Positions 27,435 through 36,878 are shown, counted from the stretch's first letter. The stretch: 60,689 nucleotides of DNA from Flaviramulus sp. (GCF_013001275.1 NZ_JABDMV010000126.1:1-60689); one strand, 5' to 3'. Translations and numbers: made by a program. The notes: generated by a model from the letters alone, not told the origin.

Positions 27435-28576
27435 TTAATAATAGACTTAAAATAATTTATATTTAAATCTACAATTTTATCAATATCGAACACATCTTCC
27501 ACTTTTTTTCGTGCTGCAATGCCCATTTTATTAGATAATATATCATCATTTAAGAGTTCTAGTATTCGTTTTGCATACTTATCAGTTTCTAAAGGATGTA
27601 CTAAAAACCCATTAACCCCATCTTCGATAAGCTCTTTTGCCCAACCAATACATGTATTTACAACTGGTTTTTGTATTGCCATTGATTCAATAGTAACCAT
27701 TCCTAAGGTTTCAGCAAAACTCGGAAATACACAAACATGGGCGTTTTTAATATGCTTTTTCACTTCGGAATAAGGAATCTTTCCCAAGTAATTTACTTGA
27801 TTTTTAGCTTCATTAGAAAACAGGCTTTCTACTAATGCATAAGTGGAAGAGGAACCAGTTTTTAAATCTGGCGAATCATTTCCTATTAAAATTAATTGTG
27901 CGATTGGATTTTCTAAAATCACTTTATTGAATATTTTAGCAAGTTCCAAAACCCCTTTTTTTCTGATGATGGTCCCAATATAAAGAATTGTATTTCTGTT
28001 GTAAACCAAAGGTGTTTCATTAGAAAAATCATCTAAACGTAAACCATAATGTATTGTTTTTATTTTATTACGGTTTAAATTAAAAATCTTTTGTGTTTCT
28101 TCGCCTGCAAAACTTGTTGGCGCAATAAAGAGTTTCGCTTTTTTTAAAGCTAATTTTTCAAAAACATAATTTTTGATTTTTTGTTGTCGTCCTTCTAACT
28201 TACAAAAATAAGCATCACTTCCATGAAATCTTATTAATAAAGGTACATCAAAATACATAAAAGCCGTAATACCTGTCCAATCAGCAGCCTCTAAGATATC
28301 TATACTTTTTACATTAACTATTTTATTAATGTACTTCTGGACATATTTCCGGTAAAAATACCAAGTAAATAAATTATAATTTACTTTTTTTATGAGATGA
28401 ATTTCGATGTTTTCATCATGTACAATGCAAGATTCATCTTGGTGGTATACAAACACTATAACACCTACTCCTTTTTTAGTCAATGCAACAGCCAGGTTTT
28501 TTATACTTGTAGCTATTCCTGCTGCATGCTTAACCTGTGGATGAGGATATTCAGATGTTATAAACCCTATTTTCAT
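27431..28576 (-). CDS. Glycosyltransferase, GT4-like
   Basis: GT-B enzyme of 381 residues. It opens with MKIGFITSEYPHPQVKHAAG followed by a glycine/alanine loop, contains the inter-domain RFHGSDAYFCK, NTILYIGTIIRKKGV at the start of the donor domain, and the GT4 block PSFAETLGMVTIESMAIQKP. Complete relative to the family. Overlaps both neighbours by 4 bases. Sugars unknown. Confidence 0.91.
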   Translation of the reverse strand: MKIGFITSEYPHPQVKHAAGIATSIKNLAVALTKKGVGVIVFVYHQDESCIVHDENIEIHLIKKVNYNLFTWYFYRKYVQKYINKIVNVKSIDILEAADWTGITAFMYFDVPLLIRFHGSDAYFCKLEGRQQKIKNYVFEKLALKKAKLFIAPTSFAGEETQKIFNLNRNKIKTIHYGLRLDDFSNETPLVYNRNTILYIGTIIRKKGVLELAKIFNKVILENPIAQLILIGNDSPDLKTGSSSTYALVESLFSNEAKNQVNYLGKIPYSEVKKHIKNAHVCVFPSFAETLGMVTIESMAIQKPVVNTCIGWAKELIEDGVNGFLVHPLETDKYAKRILELLNDDILSNKMGIAARKKVEDVFDIDKIVDLNINYFKSIIK

Positions 28577-29967
28577 TTCAAAATTGATTCAATAGTCTGC
28601 CATATTTTTTTTGAAGCTTCAGTAGGTCTTTCACCAGCCACAATCTCATACCATTCCTTGCAAATTTCTACATTTGATAATTTACCATCTAAAATTTGCT
28701 TTACCAATCCTTCTAAATCTTTTTTATCTGTACAAAAAACAGCTGCATCTTGTGATGGCATACTTCTAAAGTGGACATACTTGTAATTCTGGCCAATATC
28801 ACGAATCCCCTTTTTTAATTGAGGCTGCTCATAATTATAATAAATGCATGGCTTGTTATGTGCTACAAAATCAAAAACTGTTGAAGAACATACATTAGTA
28901 ACAAATTCGCTATGTTCACATACATTGTATAGCATTTTAAAATCTTCAGGTGTTGGTAATACTTGATTCCATTGACTACCTACTTGTTTCCAGATAGGGT
29001 CTAAAACTTCAATAATATCTTTATTTGATTCTATTACTGAATTATATCTAGGTGTAAAATCTACGGGGCATTTTCTGTAAATGATGCCTAAATTTTCTCC
29101 TTTATCATTTAAACTTCTAATAGCCTGAGCTAAATCTTCTAAATAATACTGATCCAAAGGTGAAGTTGTTTCATCATCCCCAGAAAAGCAGATGTACTTT
29201 TTATTAACATCTAAATTATATGTTTTAAAAAAAGTTGCTCTAGATACCTTTAAAGATACATTATAATGTGGCTCAAATTGAGGTGTTCCCGTAACAAAAA
29301 CTTGATTTTCTTTAACAAACGGATAGTATTGAAGTACTTGTTTTTTCATCAAATCACTCCAAACAAAATAATAATCGGTTTCGACCACTTGCATAGCTTT
29401 TGGCACATTATCCCATGAATAAACGAAAGCCACAGTTGGGATCCCTAAATCTTTGGCTGCCAATAAAGCGCTTATAGACTGTGTTGCACGTTGTGTGGTA
29501 CAAAACACTAAATCTGGTTGATGAGCTACTAATTGGGCTTTACAATACTCGTATTTAGAAGTTGAACGTTCTAATTTATTTATTTTATTTTTCAACTTAA
29601 TTATTCCTTTTTCCGAGGAATACAAGCCTATTAACCATTTAGCATATAAACTTTTAAAAATGTTCTTCAGTCCTTTATAATTAAAAGGAAATTTATAAGT
29701 TAGATAAACTTTATCATTAAATTTATCTCTAGAAACATTTAATTCTGAACGTTTTCTTGCTCTGGAATATATAGGTAATAATGGGTGTACGGCGTGGTCT
29801 TCTATCTTAATTTCGTTAAACCCTAAATTATCTTTGAGAGAAAAAATCGTATTGTTCCAATATGTAATATCGAAACCCATATTTTCACCTATGCTCTTAA
29901 AATCTGTAAATGCAAAGTTTCTTAGACCAACACCGTCTGGAAAAAAAACGAATACTTTTTTCTTCAT
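28573..29967 (-). CDS. GT-B-like transferase of uncertain family (UDP-glycosyl/glycerophosphotransferase-like)
   Basis: A 464-residue protein with no signal peptide or membrane segment. The C-terminal half has VFVTGTPQFEP, KYICFSGDDE and VCSSTVFDFVAHNKPCIYYN, which resemble the donor-binding half of GT-B enzymes such as CDP-glycerol glycerophosphotransferases or UDP-glycosyltransferases. The N-terminal half (PDLVFCTTQRATQSISALL, then IPTVAFVYSWDNVPKAM) looks like the acceptor Rossmann domain. No GT4 E(x7)E motif is present. The function could be transfer of a sugar or of a phosphodiester-linked alditol; sequence alone does not decide. Two bases follow the upstream methyltransferase. Confidence 0.7.
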   Translation of the reverse strand: MKKKVFVFFPDGVGLRNFAFTDFKSIGENMGFDITYWNNTIFSLKDNLGFNEIKIEDHAVHPLLPIYSRARKRSELNVSRDKFNDKVYLTYKFPFNYKGLKNIFKSLYAKWLIGLYSSEKGIIKLKNKINKLERSTSKYEYCKAQLVAHQPDLVFCTTQRATQSISALLAAKDLGIPTVAFVYSWDNVPKAMQVVETDYYFVWSDLMKKQVLQYYPFVKENQVFVTGTPQFEPHYNVSLKVSRATFFKTYNLDVNKKYICFSGDDETTSPLDQYYLEDLAQAIRSLNDKGENLGIIYRKCPVDFTPRYNSVIESNKDIIEVLDPIWKQVGSQWNQVLPTPEDFKMLYNVCEHSEFVTNVCSSTVFDFVAHNKPCIYYNYEQPQLKKGIRDIGQNYKYVHFRSMPSQDAAVFCTDKKDLEGLVKQILDGKLSNVEICKEWYEIVAGERPTEASKKIWQTIESILK

Positions 29968-29969
29968 TA

Positions 29970-30758
29970 TTATTTTTGACTAACTAATACTTCGATTAAC
30001 TCTGCTCTTATACCATACTTCAAATCATCAATATGCTCTATAATTGTTTTAAGACCACTTTTTTCTTCAATAAAATCGACAATATCGAATCCCCAATGCA
30101 TCGTCACAGGAGATCCGTTTGGGTCTACAACATTACCATGCCATTCCGGCTTGTTTATAAAAATAGGTTTACCATGATTATCCTTAGTTGCCCAAATTTC
30201 GGATTTCTTATGCTTGTTTACAAGCGGAACTGTAAATATATGGGCACCTCCTTTTTTTAAGGTTCTTGAAATTTCAAAAAATGCCTTTTCAGGATTGTAA
30301 ACATGTTCCATAACATCTTGAGTGATTACTAAATCGAAAGACTCATCCCTAAAAGTTTGCTGTTCCAAATCTTCATTTAACCAATTTTCTACTTTAGTTC
30401 CCAATGGTTTATTCGGAAAATACTGGGAAGCAAGATACTTTGAAGCATTATTTCTTAATTTTAAACTTGCTCCTCTATTTCCTGGGGAAGACTCATGTAT
30501 GTCTAAATCTTTCCAATTAGGATAATATTTTTCAATAACCAGCATTAAAGCCCTTTCTCTTGGTATTGATTGACAATTATTGCATAAAAAATAGTCTCTT
30601 AACCAACTACTTCTAGACTCGAAACAAACGTCTTTATCACAACATGGGCAATATCCTTTTTGTTTAAAATAAAAGCTGTCCGCCATAAGATATTTTATGG
30701 CTCGCTTTTTGGCTTTCATTTTTAAAGCATATAATTTCATTTTTAATACGTTTCCCAT
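29970..30758 (-). CDS. Methyltransferase with N-terminal zinc-ribbon-like motif
   Basis: Class I SAM methyltransferase of 262 residues. Two CxxC pairs near the N-terminus (YCPCCDKDV and FLCNNCQS, about residues 37-40 and 58-61) suggest a zinc ribbon. The methyltransferase core follows: LDIHESSPGNRGASL as a degenerate motif I, and LVITQDVMEHVYNPEKAFFEI as the post-I motif. Related proteins are found in capsule and O-antigen clusters. The substrate is unknown. It follows the pyruvyltransferase gene by 29 bases. Confidence 0.82.
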   Translation of the reverse strand: MGNVLKMKLYALKMKAKKRAIKYLMADSFYFKQKGYCPCCDKDVCFESRSSWLRDYFLCNNCQSIPRERALMLVIEKYYPNWKDLDIHESSPGNRGASLKLRNNASKYLASQYFPNKPLGTKVENWLNEDLEQQTFRDESFDLVITQDVMEHVYNPEKAFFEISRTLKKGGAHIFTVPLVNKHKKSEIWATKDNHGKPIFINKPEWHGNVVDPNGSPVTMHWGFDIVDFIEEKSGLKTIIEHIDDLKYGIRAELIEVLVSQK

Positions 30759-30787
30759 ATTTTAATAATGATTTTTTACTTAATAAT

Positions 30788-31609
30788 TTATGCCTTAAAT
30801 GGACAAACGTTAATTAGCTTAAAACACAAGTCGTCTAATATCTTTTTATTAGGTAGCGATTCTGCCTTTTCAAAAAGGGCTTCTAAATTCTTAAAATTTA
30901 TTTTCACATTAACAATATCGAATTTATAACTTGGTATTCTCACCGATTCAAAATAGTCTTGATATTTTATATCATCTCCAAAAACATTGTTAGAAAATTT
31001 TTGCCATACTGCAGGAATACCATAAGCATGCGCTACAATAACACCATGCAATGATGATGATACAATTTTATTACATTTTAAAAATGCATTCGTAGTTTTC
31101 TCAACGTCATTCGTCATTAAATCAATTAACAAAATTGAATCTTCATCTTTATAAAAATCTTTTATTTTGTCATAATCGCTATAATGCGGAATAACACCAA
31201 ATGCATATTCTTTATCAATCTTAGGATTATAATATTTTGGCATTAATAATGCTGGATCACCGTAAACTTCAGGCACGTCATAACCTTGACTTAACAAATG
31301 GCTTCTTGTTTGAGGGCCTCTAACCGCTAAGAACTTTGCTTTTTTTATGGGGTAAGCTTTAGATACTATACCACTACCCCAAATAATACATTTGTGATTT
31401 ACGTTTGTTAAAACACTACCAATAGTAACATAAATGGGACTAAACAAATCGCGTATTGAGAACTTTGAAGGCTTACTCCAAATTACTTCTTTTTGAGATA
31501 TTTTTTCAACAAGATATTTACCCATTAGGTCGCCATAATTTTCTTTCGACTTACCTTGCATCTTTATTTCATTCCACCAAAATAACCTAATCTTATCCGA
31601 TGAAAACAT
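30788..31609 (-). CDS. Polysaccharide pyruvyl transferase family protein
   Basis: A 273-residue protein of the family that adds ketal-linked pyruvate from phosphoenolpyruvate to sugars. Seen are the N-terminal NYGDLMGKYLVEKIS, WGSGIVSK, the central VRGPQTRSHLL, VYGDPALLMP and the C-terminal VSSSLHGVIVAHAYGIP, the order and motifs of the PF04230-type family (CsaB/WcaK group). Pyruvylation makes the polymer acidic. It is separated by one base from the nonulosonate synthase gene upstream; some family members act near sialic-acid-like sugars, but this link is only contextual. Confidence 0.9.
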   Translation of the reverse strand: MFSSDKIRLFWWNEIKMQGKSKENYGDLMGKYLVEKISQKEVIWSKPSKFSIRDLFSPIYVTIGSVLTNVNHKCIIWGSGIVSKAYPIKKAKFLAVRGPQTRSHLLSQGYDVPEVYGDPALLMPKYYNPKIDKEYAFGVIPHYSDYDKIKDFYKDEDSILLIDLMTNDVEKTTNAFLKCNKIVSSSLHGVIVAHAYGIPAVWQKFSNNVFGDDIKYQDYFESVRIPSYKFDIVNVKINFKNLEALFEKAESLPNKKILDDLCFKLINVCPFKA

Positions 31610-31610
31610 G

Positions 31611-32486
31611 TTAAACTTTTTGATTTTTCAATTTATCGCGTTGCACTTGTTCAATTGGCAAAATATCTTGTTTTTTAAACTGTAATGCGTTATAAACAGC
31701 ATTGACATCTCTTGATAATTTACGTAAACCCATTGGTTCTAAAGAGGCCGCATGGTCTGTTCCTTTCCATGTTCTATCAATTGTATAATGCCTTTCAATA
31801 ATATTAGCGCCTAACGTATAAGCTGCAACATCTACGGCAATACCTAGATGATGTCCAGAAAAACCAATATGTTTTACATCCTTACCATAAAGCTCATTTA
31901 AAATATTTATATCCAACAAACAAACATCTTCAAATGGCACTGGATAACCAGATGTACAATTGTATATTACTAAGTCTTTATTTCTACTTTTACTTTTAAA
32001 AAGTTTTACTAAATCTTCAATCTCAGACTTGGTAGTCATACCTGTTGAAATGTGTAATTCACCTTGAAAATTATCACATAACCACTCTAACATTTCAATA
32101 TTATTATTGCATGCAGATGGTATTTTTATAAACTTAGGGTTAAGCGACACTATTTCTTTAGCAGAAGTTAAATCCCATACGGAGGTTGAGTATGTAATCC
32201 CTATTTCTTCACAATACGATTTTAGTTCTTGATGTTGATTAATATTAAACTCCAAATATTCTCTGTGAGCACCATAAGTCTCTCCATAAGAGTTCTGTGG
32301 GTTGGGATGTGGTTGATTAAATTGATCTTCTGTCAATAACTCCCTGTTATTTCTCTTTTGAAATTTTACAGCATCAACATTACAAAAAATTTTTGCGACT
32401 TTAATAAGTTCTTTAGCTATCTCCATATCACCTTTATGGTTGCAACCAATTTCAGCAATTATATATGGTTTTTTATAAGTATTCAT
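31611..32486 (-). CDS. neuB: Nonulosonate (sialic-acid-type) synthase, NeuB family, lacking the SAF domain
   Basis: Condenses phosphoenolpyruvate with a six-carbon sugar (ManNAc, mannose, or their 6-phosphates) to a nine-carbon acid sugar. The TIM-barrel is complete: PYIIAEIGCNHKGDMEIAKE, AVKFQKRN, IKIPSACNNN, HISTGMTT, YNCTSGYPVP, GFSGHHLGI, and ERHYTIDRTWKGTDHAASLEP. The chain stops at 291 residues just after the linker (DILPIEQVQRDKL); the antifreeze-like SAF domain that usually closes the active site is missing, although the frame ends in a normal stop. It follows the CMP-transferase/phosphatase gene by 17 bases, so the two form a module. Confidence 0.88.
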   Translation of the reverse strand: MNTYKKPYIIAEIGCNHKGDMEIAKELIKVAKIFCNVDAVKFQKRNNRELLTEDQFNQPHPNPQNSYGETYGAHREYLEFNINQHQELKSYCEEIGITYSTSVWDLTSAKEIVSLNPKFIKIPSACNNNIEMLEWLCDNFQGELHISTGMTTKSEIEDLVKLFKSKSRNKDLVIYNCTSGYPVPFEDVCLLDINILNELYGKDVKHIGFSGHHLGIAVDVAAYTLGANIIERHYTIDRTWKGTDHAASLEPMGLRKLSRDVNAVYNALQFKKQDILPIEQVQRDKLKNQKV

Positions 32487-32503
32487 AAAGAAATAAGGTG
32501 TTT

Positions 32504-33658
32504 TTAAAATCTTTTATTATAATTCTTGATGAATTGACAAGCTTCACGTATTGCTCCAGCACCAGAATTTTTTGAAAGCACTACGTCGGCATGAGCTTTT
32601 ACAATATCTGTCGCATTATTTGGAGCCAAAGACCAACCTACACTGCAGATGTTTGATAAATCATTAATATCATCGCCAATATAAGCCACGTTGTTAAAAG
32701 AAATCTCGGCTTTTACAGTGATATTTTTTAGTAACGTATATTTATCTTTAACACCAAGATAAACATGCTCTATCTTCAATTTCTCCATGCGTTTTGCAAC
32801 CAATTGAGAGTTTTCTGAAGTCATAATCAATATCTCAATATCAAACTGTCTTAAAATTTCGAGTCCCATACCATCGCGCATATCAAAATTTTTGGTGTGC
32901 TCACCTTCTTTATTGTACGTAATAGTACCATCAGTAAAAACACCATCAACATCTAATACAAAATGTGTTATTTTTTTAGATTCCTTTGCTCTTTTCTGTC
33001 TTTCTATTAATAAACTTTCTACAGCTACCCAATCATATTCACTATCAATTTCCAATAAAGATTCTTCTGGCATTTTAACAACCGCTGTTTTATTCCCAAT
33101 TCTATTTTTATTTCTCTTTAACGCTTGTTTTGTAACTGTATAAACCGCTCCATTTTCAACTAACAACCCATCAAAATCTTGACGTCGTGGTCTTTTAAGT
33201 GGATTATAATTAATTGGTTTTGCATTTTTATTCCATAAAAAACGATGTGTATTAACCACAGTTAAAGCAGAGTCAAAACCATCTTCTAATTTAGACAAAC
33301 ATGTATTAATATCTTCTTTTTTAGTAAAGGGTGATGTAGCCTGTAGTAAACAAAAAGTATCAAAATCATATTCAATAGACTCACAAAACTCTATAATTGC
33401 AGATTCTGTCGATGCAGTATCACTAGCACTTGATTCGCTTCGCATTAAGGCTTTAACCTTTTTAGTCCAGTGGTATTCTTTTACAATAAAATCAATAATA
33501 CTTTCATCATCCGTATAAACAATAATTTCATCAAGATTAGAAAAAATAGCTTCACCTAAAACCCAAGTAAATAATGGTCTTCCAACCATTTTTCGTTTAT
33601 TTTTATTAAGGATACTTTTTGATCCTTTTCTAAGTGGTATAAAACCTATTGTTTTCAT
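32504..33658 (-). CDS. Fusion of CMP-nonulosonate cytidylyltransferase and KdsC-like HAD phosphatase
   Basis: A 384-residue bifunctional protein. Residues 1-225 are an acylneuraminate cytidylyltransferase (IPLRKGSKSILNKNKRKM nucleotide loop, LLQATSPFT, RPRRQDFDG), which would activate the nine-carbon sugar as its CMP derivative. Residues 232-384 are a HAD phosphatase of the KdsC type (DVDGVFTDGTI, MTSENSQLVAKR, AYIGDDINDL). The same domain order occurs in animal CMAS. With the synthase next door, the phosphatase could remove a 9-phosphate before activation, if the synthase uses a 6-phosphate sugar. All HAD catalytic residues appear present (DxD, S/T, K, DD). Confidence 0.88.
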   Translation of the reverse strand: MKTIGFIPLRKGSKSILNKNKRKMVGRPLFTWVLGEAIFSNLDEIIVYTDDESIIDFIVKEYHWTKKVKALMRSESSASDTASTESAIIEFCESIEYDFDTFCLLQATSPFTKKEDINTCLSKLEDGFDSALTVVNTHRFLWNKNAKPINYNPLKRPRRQDFDGLLVENGAVYTVTKQALKRNKNRIGNKTAVVKMPEESLLEIDSEYDWVAVESLLIERQKRAKESKKITHFVLDVDGVFTDGTITYNKEGEHTKNFDMRDGMGLEILRQFDIEILIMTSENSQLVAKRMEKLKIEHVYLGVKDKYTLLKNITVKAEISFNNVAYIGDDINDLSNICSVGWSLAPNNATDIVKAHADVVLSKNSGAGAIREACQFIKNYNKRF

Positions 33659-33731
33659 CTATATAATGTTAATATTCTGGCTATTTTGCTAAAATACAGT
33701 TTGTTTTTTTAAAAATGTAAATTTAAAAACC

Positions 33732-34880
33732 TCAATTAATAATTGAGTTATAATTTAAAATTACGCGATTAGTAATCTCTTCTCTATTTAAATTCGGTTT
33801 GACTTCATTTTGATTAATTCTAAATGCAGATAATCTCAAAGTTTCATCATTTATTGCCGTATTTATTAATCCTGCTATAGACTTTACATCATCACAGTCA
33901 TTAATCAATAAGCCATTTTTATTGTGCTCGATAATTTCTGAGGTTGCACCTCCTGGATTAGATTGAATAGGAAATGCACCCATAATTATTGCTTCAAGTA
34001 AAGTATTAGGCATACCATCTGAATTACTATTTCCAATATAAATTAAAGCTTCCCCCATGAGCTTAATAATTTCTAATTGCGACAAAAATTTCGACGTCGA
34101 ATAGATTGTAAAATCTAAATTACTATTAAGATGACTATTTTTAATAAAATCTTCAACTTCTTTATCGGCACCAAAAACGACAATAGGAAATTTTTTAAGT
34201 CTATCTGAAAGTTCAATAATAGCCTTAAGTACATTAATTGCTCGACCTGAACGCCCTTGATATCCTTTAACTAGAATAGTATTTCTTTGTTTTAAAGGAA
34301 ACAAATATTGCTTAAAATCTTCAATTGGATAACCTCCACCCCCGGGATAAACACCTAATAATTCGCCATTAAACCCATATTTTTTAGCCAGTGCCACATC
34401 TCTTTTACAATCCGTAAACAAAAAATTAACCCGAGGCAAAACACTTTTTATATTTTTTAAATAATCAGTATGATGTTGAAAATAAAACAAATCACTCCCC
34501 CAAGATGAATAAATCCACTTTATATCTGAATGCTTCTGCATTACTGTTAAAATAGGTACACAGGAAATATAAAGCACAAAACTATGCACTACATCTGGTT
34601 TAATTTCTAGAATAGATTTCTCAAAAGCTTTCTCGGTATTATTTGTGAATATAAAACCTAATTTTTCATAAAGCCATGGAATACTTTTTTTAATAAAAGT
34701 TCGTCCTTTAAAATTAGGGTATTTATGCTTCCAGCCTACAATTTGCTTTACCCAAGATAGTTTGTGAGAATAGCCACCATCTCTTACATTAAACCAATAA
34801 ATCTCATGCCCTGTGTCTTTTAATTGCTCTGTCCATCTTTCAAAATGGATGGAATTCATTGACACCATTAGTATTTTCAT
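33732..34880 (-). CDS. Glycosyltransferase, GT4-like
   Basis: GT-B enzyme of 382 residues. Opens with MKILMVSMNSIHFERWTEQL, has the acceptor-side YSSWGSDLFYF, TILVKGYQGRSGRAI at the start of the donor domain and the GT4 block NSDGMPNTLLEAIIMGAFPI (D and E in the E(x7)E positions). The downstream gap of 73 bases to the nonulosonate module is one of the larger gaps in the cluster and contains a near-match to a -7 element, so an internal promoter is possible but unproven. Confidence 0.88.
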   Translation of the reverse strand: MKILMVSMNSIHFERWTEQLKDTGHEIYWFNVRDGGYSHKLSWVKQIVGWKHKYPNFKGRTFIKKSIPWLYEKLGFIFTNNTEKAFEKSILEIKPDVVHSFVLYISCVPILTVMQKHSDIKWIYSSWGSDLFYFQHHTDYLKNIKSVLPRVNFLFTDCKRDVALAKKYGFNGELLGVYPGGGGYPIEDFKQYLFPLKQRNTILVKGYQGRSGRAINVLKAIIELSDRLKKFPIVVFGADKEVEDFIKNSHLNSNLDFTIYSTSKFLSQLEIIKLMGEALIYIGNSNSDGMPNTLLEAIIMGAFPIQSNPGGATSEIIEHNKNGLLINDCDDVKSIAGLINTAINDETLRLSAFRINQNEVKPNLNREEITNRVILNYNSIIN

Positions 34881-34890
34881 TAATTTATAA

Positions 34891-35958
34891 TTACAGTTTA
34901 ATAATTAACGATATTTGATTTGCATGCTTATCAAAAACATAATCGTAAGGCGCATTCCTACAATTTGTTATAATGGTTTCTAATAAAGTATTATTTACGT
35001 CTTGCAAATCTAAAAACGTTTTAACTTTTTTATTCAAAGTGTTTTTCAAATGATGTTTAAGCGTATTATATTCCTTATGGTTTTTCACAGTAACAGATAT
35101 AACTTTGTCAGAAACGCTCAATAAAACATTGTAAATAAATCCCTTAACATCAGATAACTCATTAGTTACATTGTATTCAACATCTATATTTTCAAGAAAT
35201 CGATAAGAATCAAAATCATAATGGCCCCATTCAAATTTATTATTTGCTTTTGTTTTGCCACTTTCTTTTGTAAAAGCTAAATATTTTTGATTTATTTTTT
35301 CTAGAAAAGAATGGTAAGGCTCTGTACTTTTTTTACTTCTGTAAGTTTTAGGATGCCATTGATGAAGCATCAATATCGCTTTATCATAGTAAAATAGCGA
35401 TTTCTTAGCATTTATCAATCTTACATGCACATCGGTATCTTCACTCCCCCAACCATGATAAAATTCATCATATCCGTTAATAGATTGTAATATTTTAGTT
35501 TTGAATAAGGTAATTCCTGTGGCCTCGCCAGTAGACTTAAAATTTAACTCATAATCATTAAATTGTTTATTCTTTCTAGATTCCCCTTCCGATAAAAATC
35601 CTACTTGAAAATATATAGCATCGGCTTTACTTTTTAGCTGATGGAGTTTTTCGATACATTCTGGATGATAAATCATGTCAATATCACCAACAAAAAAATA
35701 GGAAGTTTTGCATTGTTTTAAAACAATATTTATTGCTCTAGACTTACACCATAACTGTTTTGAAGTTTCGCAAGAAATAAATTTAATAGATGGATATTGA
35801 CTTACTAATACTTTTAAATCTTTTAGATTTGATTCTCTTGAACCATAATCAACAAGGATTATTTTAAAATTATTGTTTGTCTGAGTATCAAATGAAGCTA
35901 AACAACACTTAACTAAATCTAAATCTCTATTCCTATTTGTTAAAACAATAGTTATCAT
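34891..35958 (-). CDS. Glycosyltransferase, GT2-like with galactosyltransferase-type C-terminal motif
   Basis: GT-A enzyme of 355 residues. N-terminal ITIVLTNRNRDLDLVKCCLA and VDYGSRESN form the nucleotide site; the metal motif is FFVGDIDMIYHPE (DxD). The acceptor motif GWGSEDTDVHVRL is the one shared with Glyco_transf_7C (galactosyl/GalNAc transferases and chondroitin-type synthases). About 130 C-terminal residues without clear motif follow, possibly a protein-interaction part. Ten bases before the GT4 gene. Confidence 0.88.
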   Translation of the reverse strand: MITIVLTNRNRDLDLVKCCLASFDTQTNNNFKIILVDYGSRESNLKDLKVLVSQYPSIKFISCETSKQLWCKSRAINIVLKQCKTSYFFVGDIDMIYHPECIEKLHQLKSKADAIYFQVGFLSEGESRKNKQFNDYELNFKSTGEATGITLFKTKILQSINGYDEFYHGWGSEDTDVHVRLINAKKSLFYYDKAILMLHQWHPKTYRSKKSTEPYHSFLEKINQKYLAFTKESGKTKANNKFEWGHYDFDSYRFLENIDVEYNVTNELSDVKGFIYNVLLSVSDKVISVTVKNHKEYNTLKHHLKNTLNKKVKTFLDLQDVNNTLLETIITNCRNAPYDYVFDKHANQISLIIKL

Positions 35959-35963
35959 AAATT

Positions 35964-36878
35964 TTATTTAAATGATTGATTTAGTGAGTAAGTATAAAAT
36001 TTAATCAGATGAAATACTTTAGCATCTGAAAAAGCAGTTCTCAATAAAACATTTAAAGCCTTAAAATATTGATTTTCTCTGTTATAACAAGCCATTAAAC
36101 TTTTTTTATGTTCGAATAAACTTTCTTTAACCACTTCTATTTTATGTGAAAAATTAGGGTCTGCTAACAGAGATTCGAGAATTTGTAAATTAACCTTTGC
36201 CGTTTCACTGTGCTTTTTTCTAATTTTTGAAGAAATACCAATATCTGTTCTGTAAACCGCAGTTACATCTTGTAAAAATCGGATATCTCCCGAGTTCTTT
36301 AAAGTCCAAAGATAAGTAGGCCAATCACCATAAGGGAATTCTCTAATCCAATTAGGGATTGGGTCATTCTTCTGAATATTTCTAAACATCACAGTTACAG
36401 ACGTTATTGGGTTTTCAAAAACTAAATCATCAAAATAATAAATGCGTTTGTTCATTACTTTTTCGACAATTTCGAATTGACCTTTACTGTAAAGCCTTTT
36501 ATAATTTGTGCCTATAATATTACAATCTAAATTTGCTTCTAAAAAATCAACCTGTTTTTGCAGTTTATTGTTGTCAATCCAATAATCATCACCATCACAA
36601 ATTGCTATAAATTCACCATCGCAAGCCTTGATAGTTCTGAAGTAATTATCTATTAATCCTATATTACTATTTAAAGCTGGCAAGAGTTTCACTTTTATGG
36701 GGTGTCGTTTTGCATATGATTCACATATGAATCTAGTGGAATCTGTACTGCAATCCTCTCCAATAACTAATTGATAATTAAAATTAGTTATTTGCATCAA
36801 AATACTATCTATCGCTTGAGAAATAAATTGCTCTTGGTTATAAGTAAGCATGAAAATACTAACCTTTATTGCAGACAT
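35964..36878 (-). CDS. Glycosyltransferase, GT2-like
   Basis: GT-A enzyme of 304 residues. It has the N-terminal VSIFMLTYNQEQFISQAIDS, VIGEDCSTDST in the nucleotide site, and the metal motif AICDGDDYWID. The block NPITSVTVMFRN and PYGDWPTYLWTLKN on the acceptor side is typical of GT2 enzymes of O-antigen clusters. The start ATG shares one base with the stop of the WbsX gene. Confidence 0.91.
   Translation of the reverse strand: MSAIKVSIFMLTYNQEQFISQAIDSILMQITNFNYQLVIGEDCSTDSTRFICESYAKRHPIKVKLLPALNSNIGLIDNYFRTIKACDGEFIAICDGDDYWIDNNKLQKQVDFLEANLDCNIIGTNYKRLYSKGQFEIVEKVMNKRIYYFDDLVFENPITSVTVMFRNIQKNDPIPNWIREFPYGDWPTYLWTLKNSGDIRFLQDVTAVYRTDIGISSKIRKKHSETAKVNLQILESLLADPNFSHKIEVVKESLFEHKKSLMACYNRENQYFKALNVLLRTAFSDAKVFHLIKFYTYSLNQSFK

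Noticed and set aside
33659-33731. Internal promoter in the 73-base gap before the nonulosonate module
   Set aside because: Only a near-match to the -7 element (TATTTTAG) and no TTG at the right distance; not listed as a feature.
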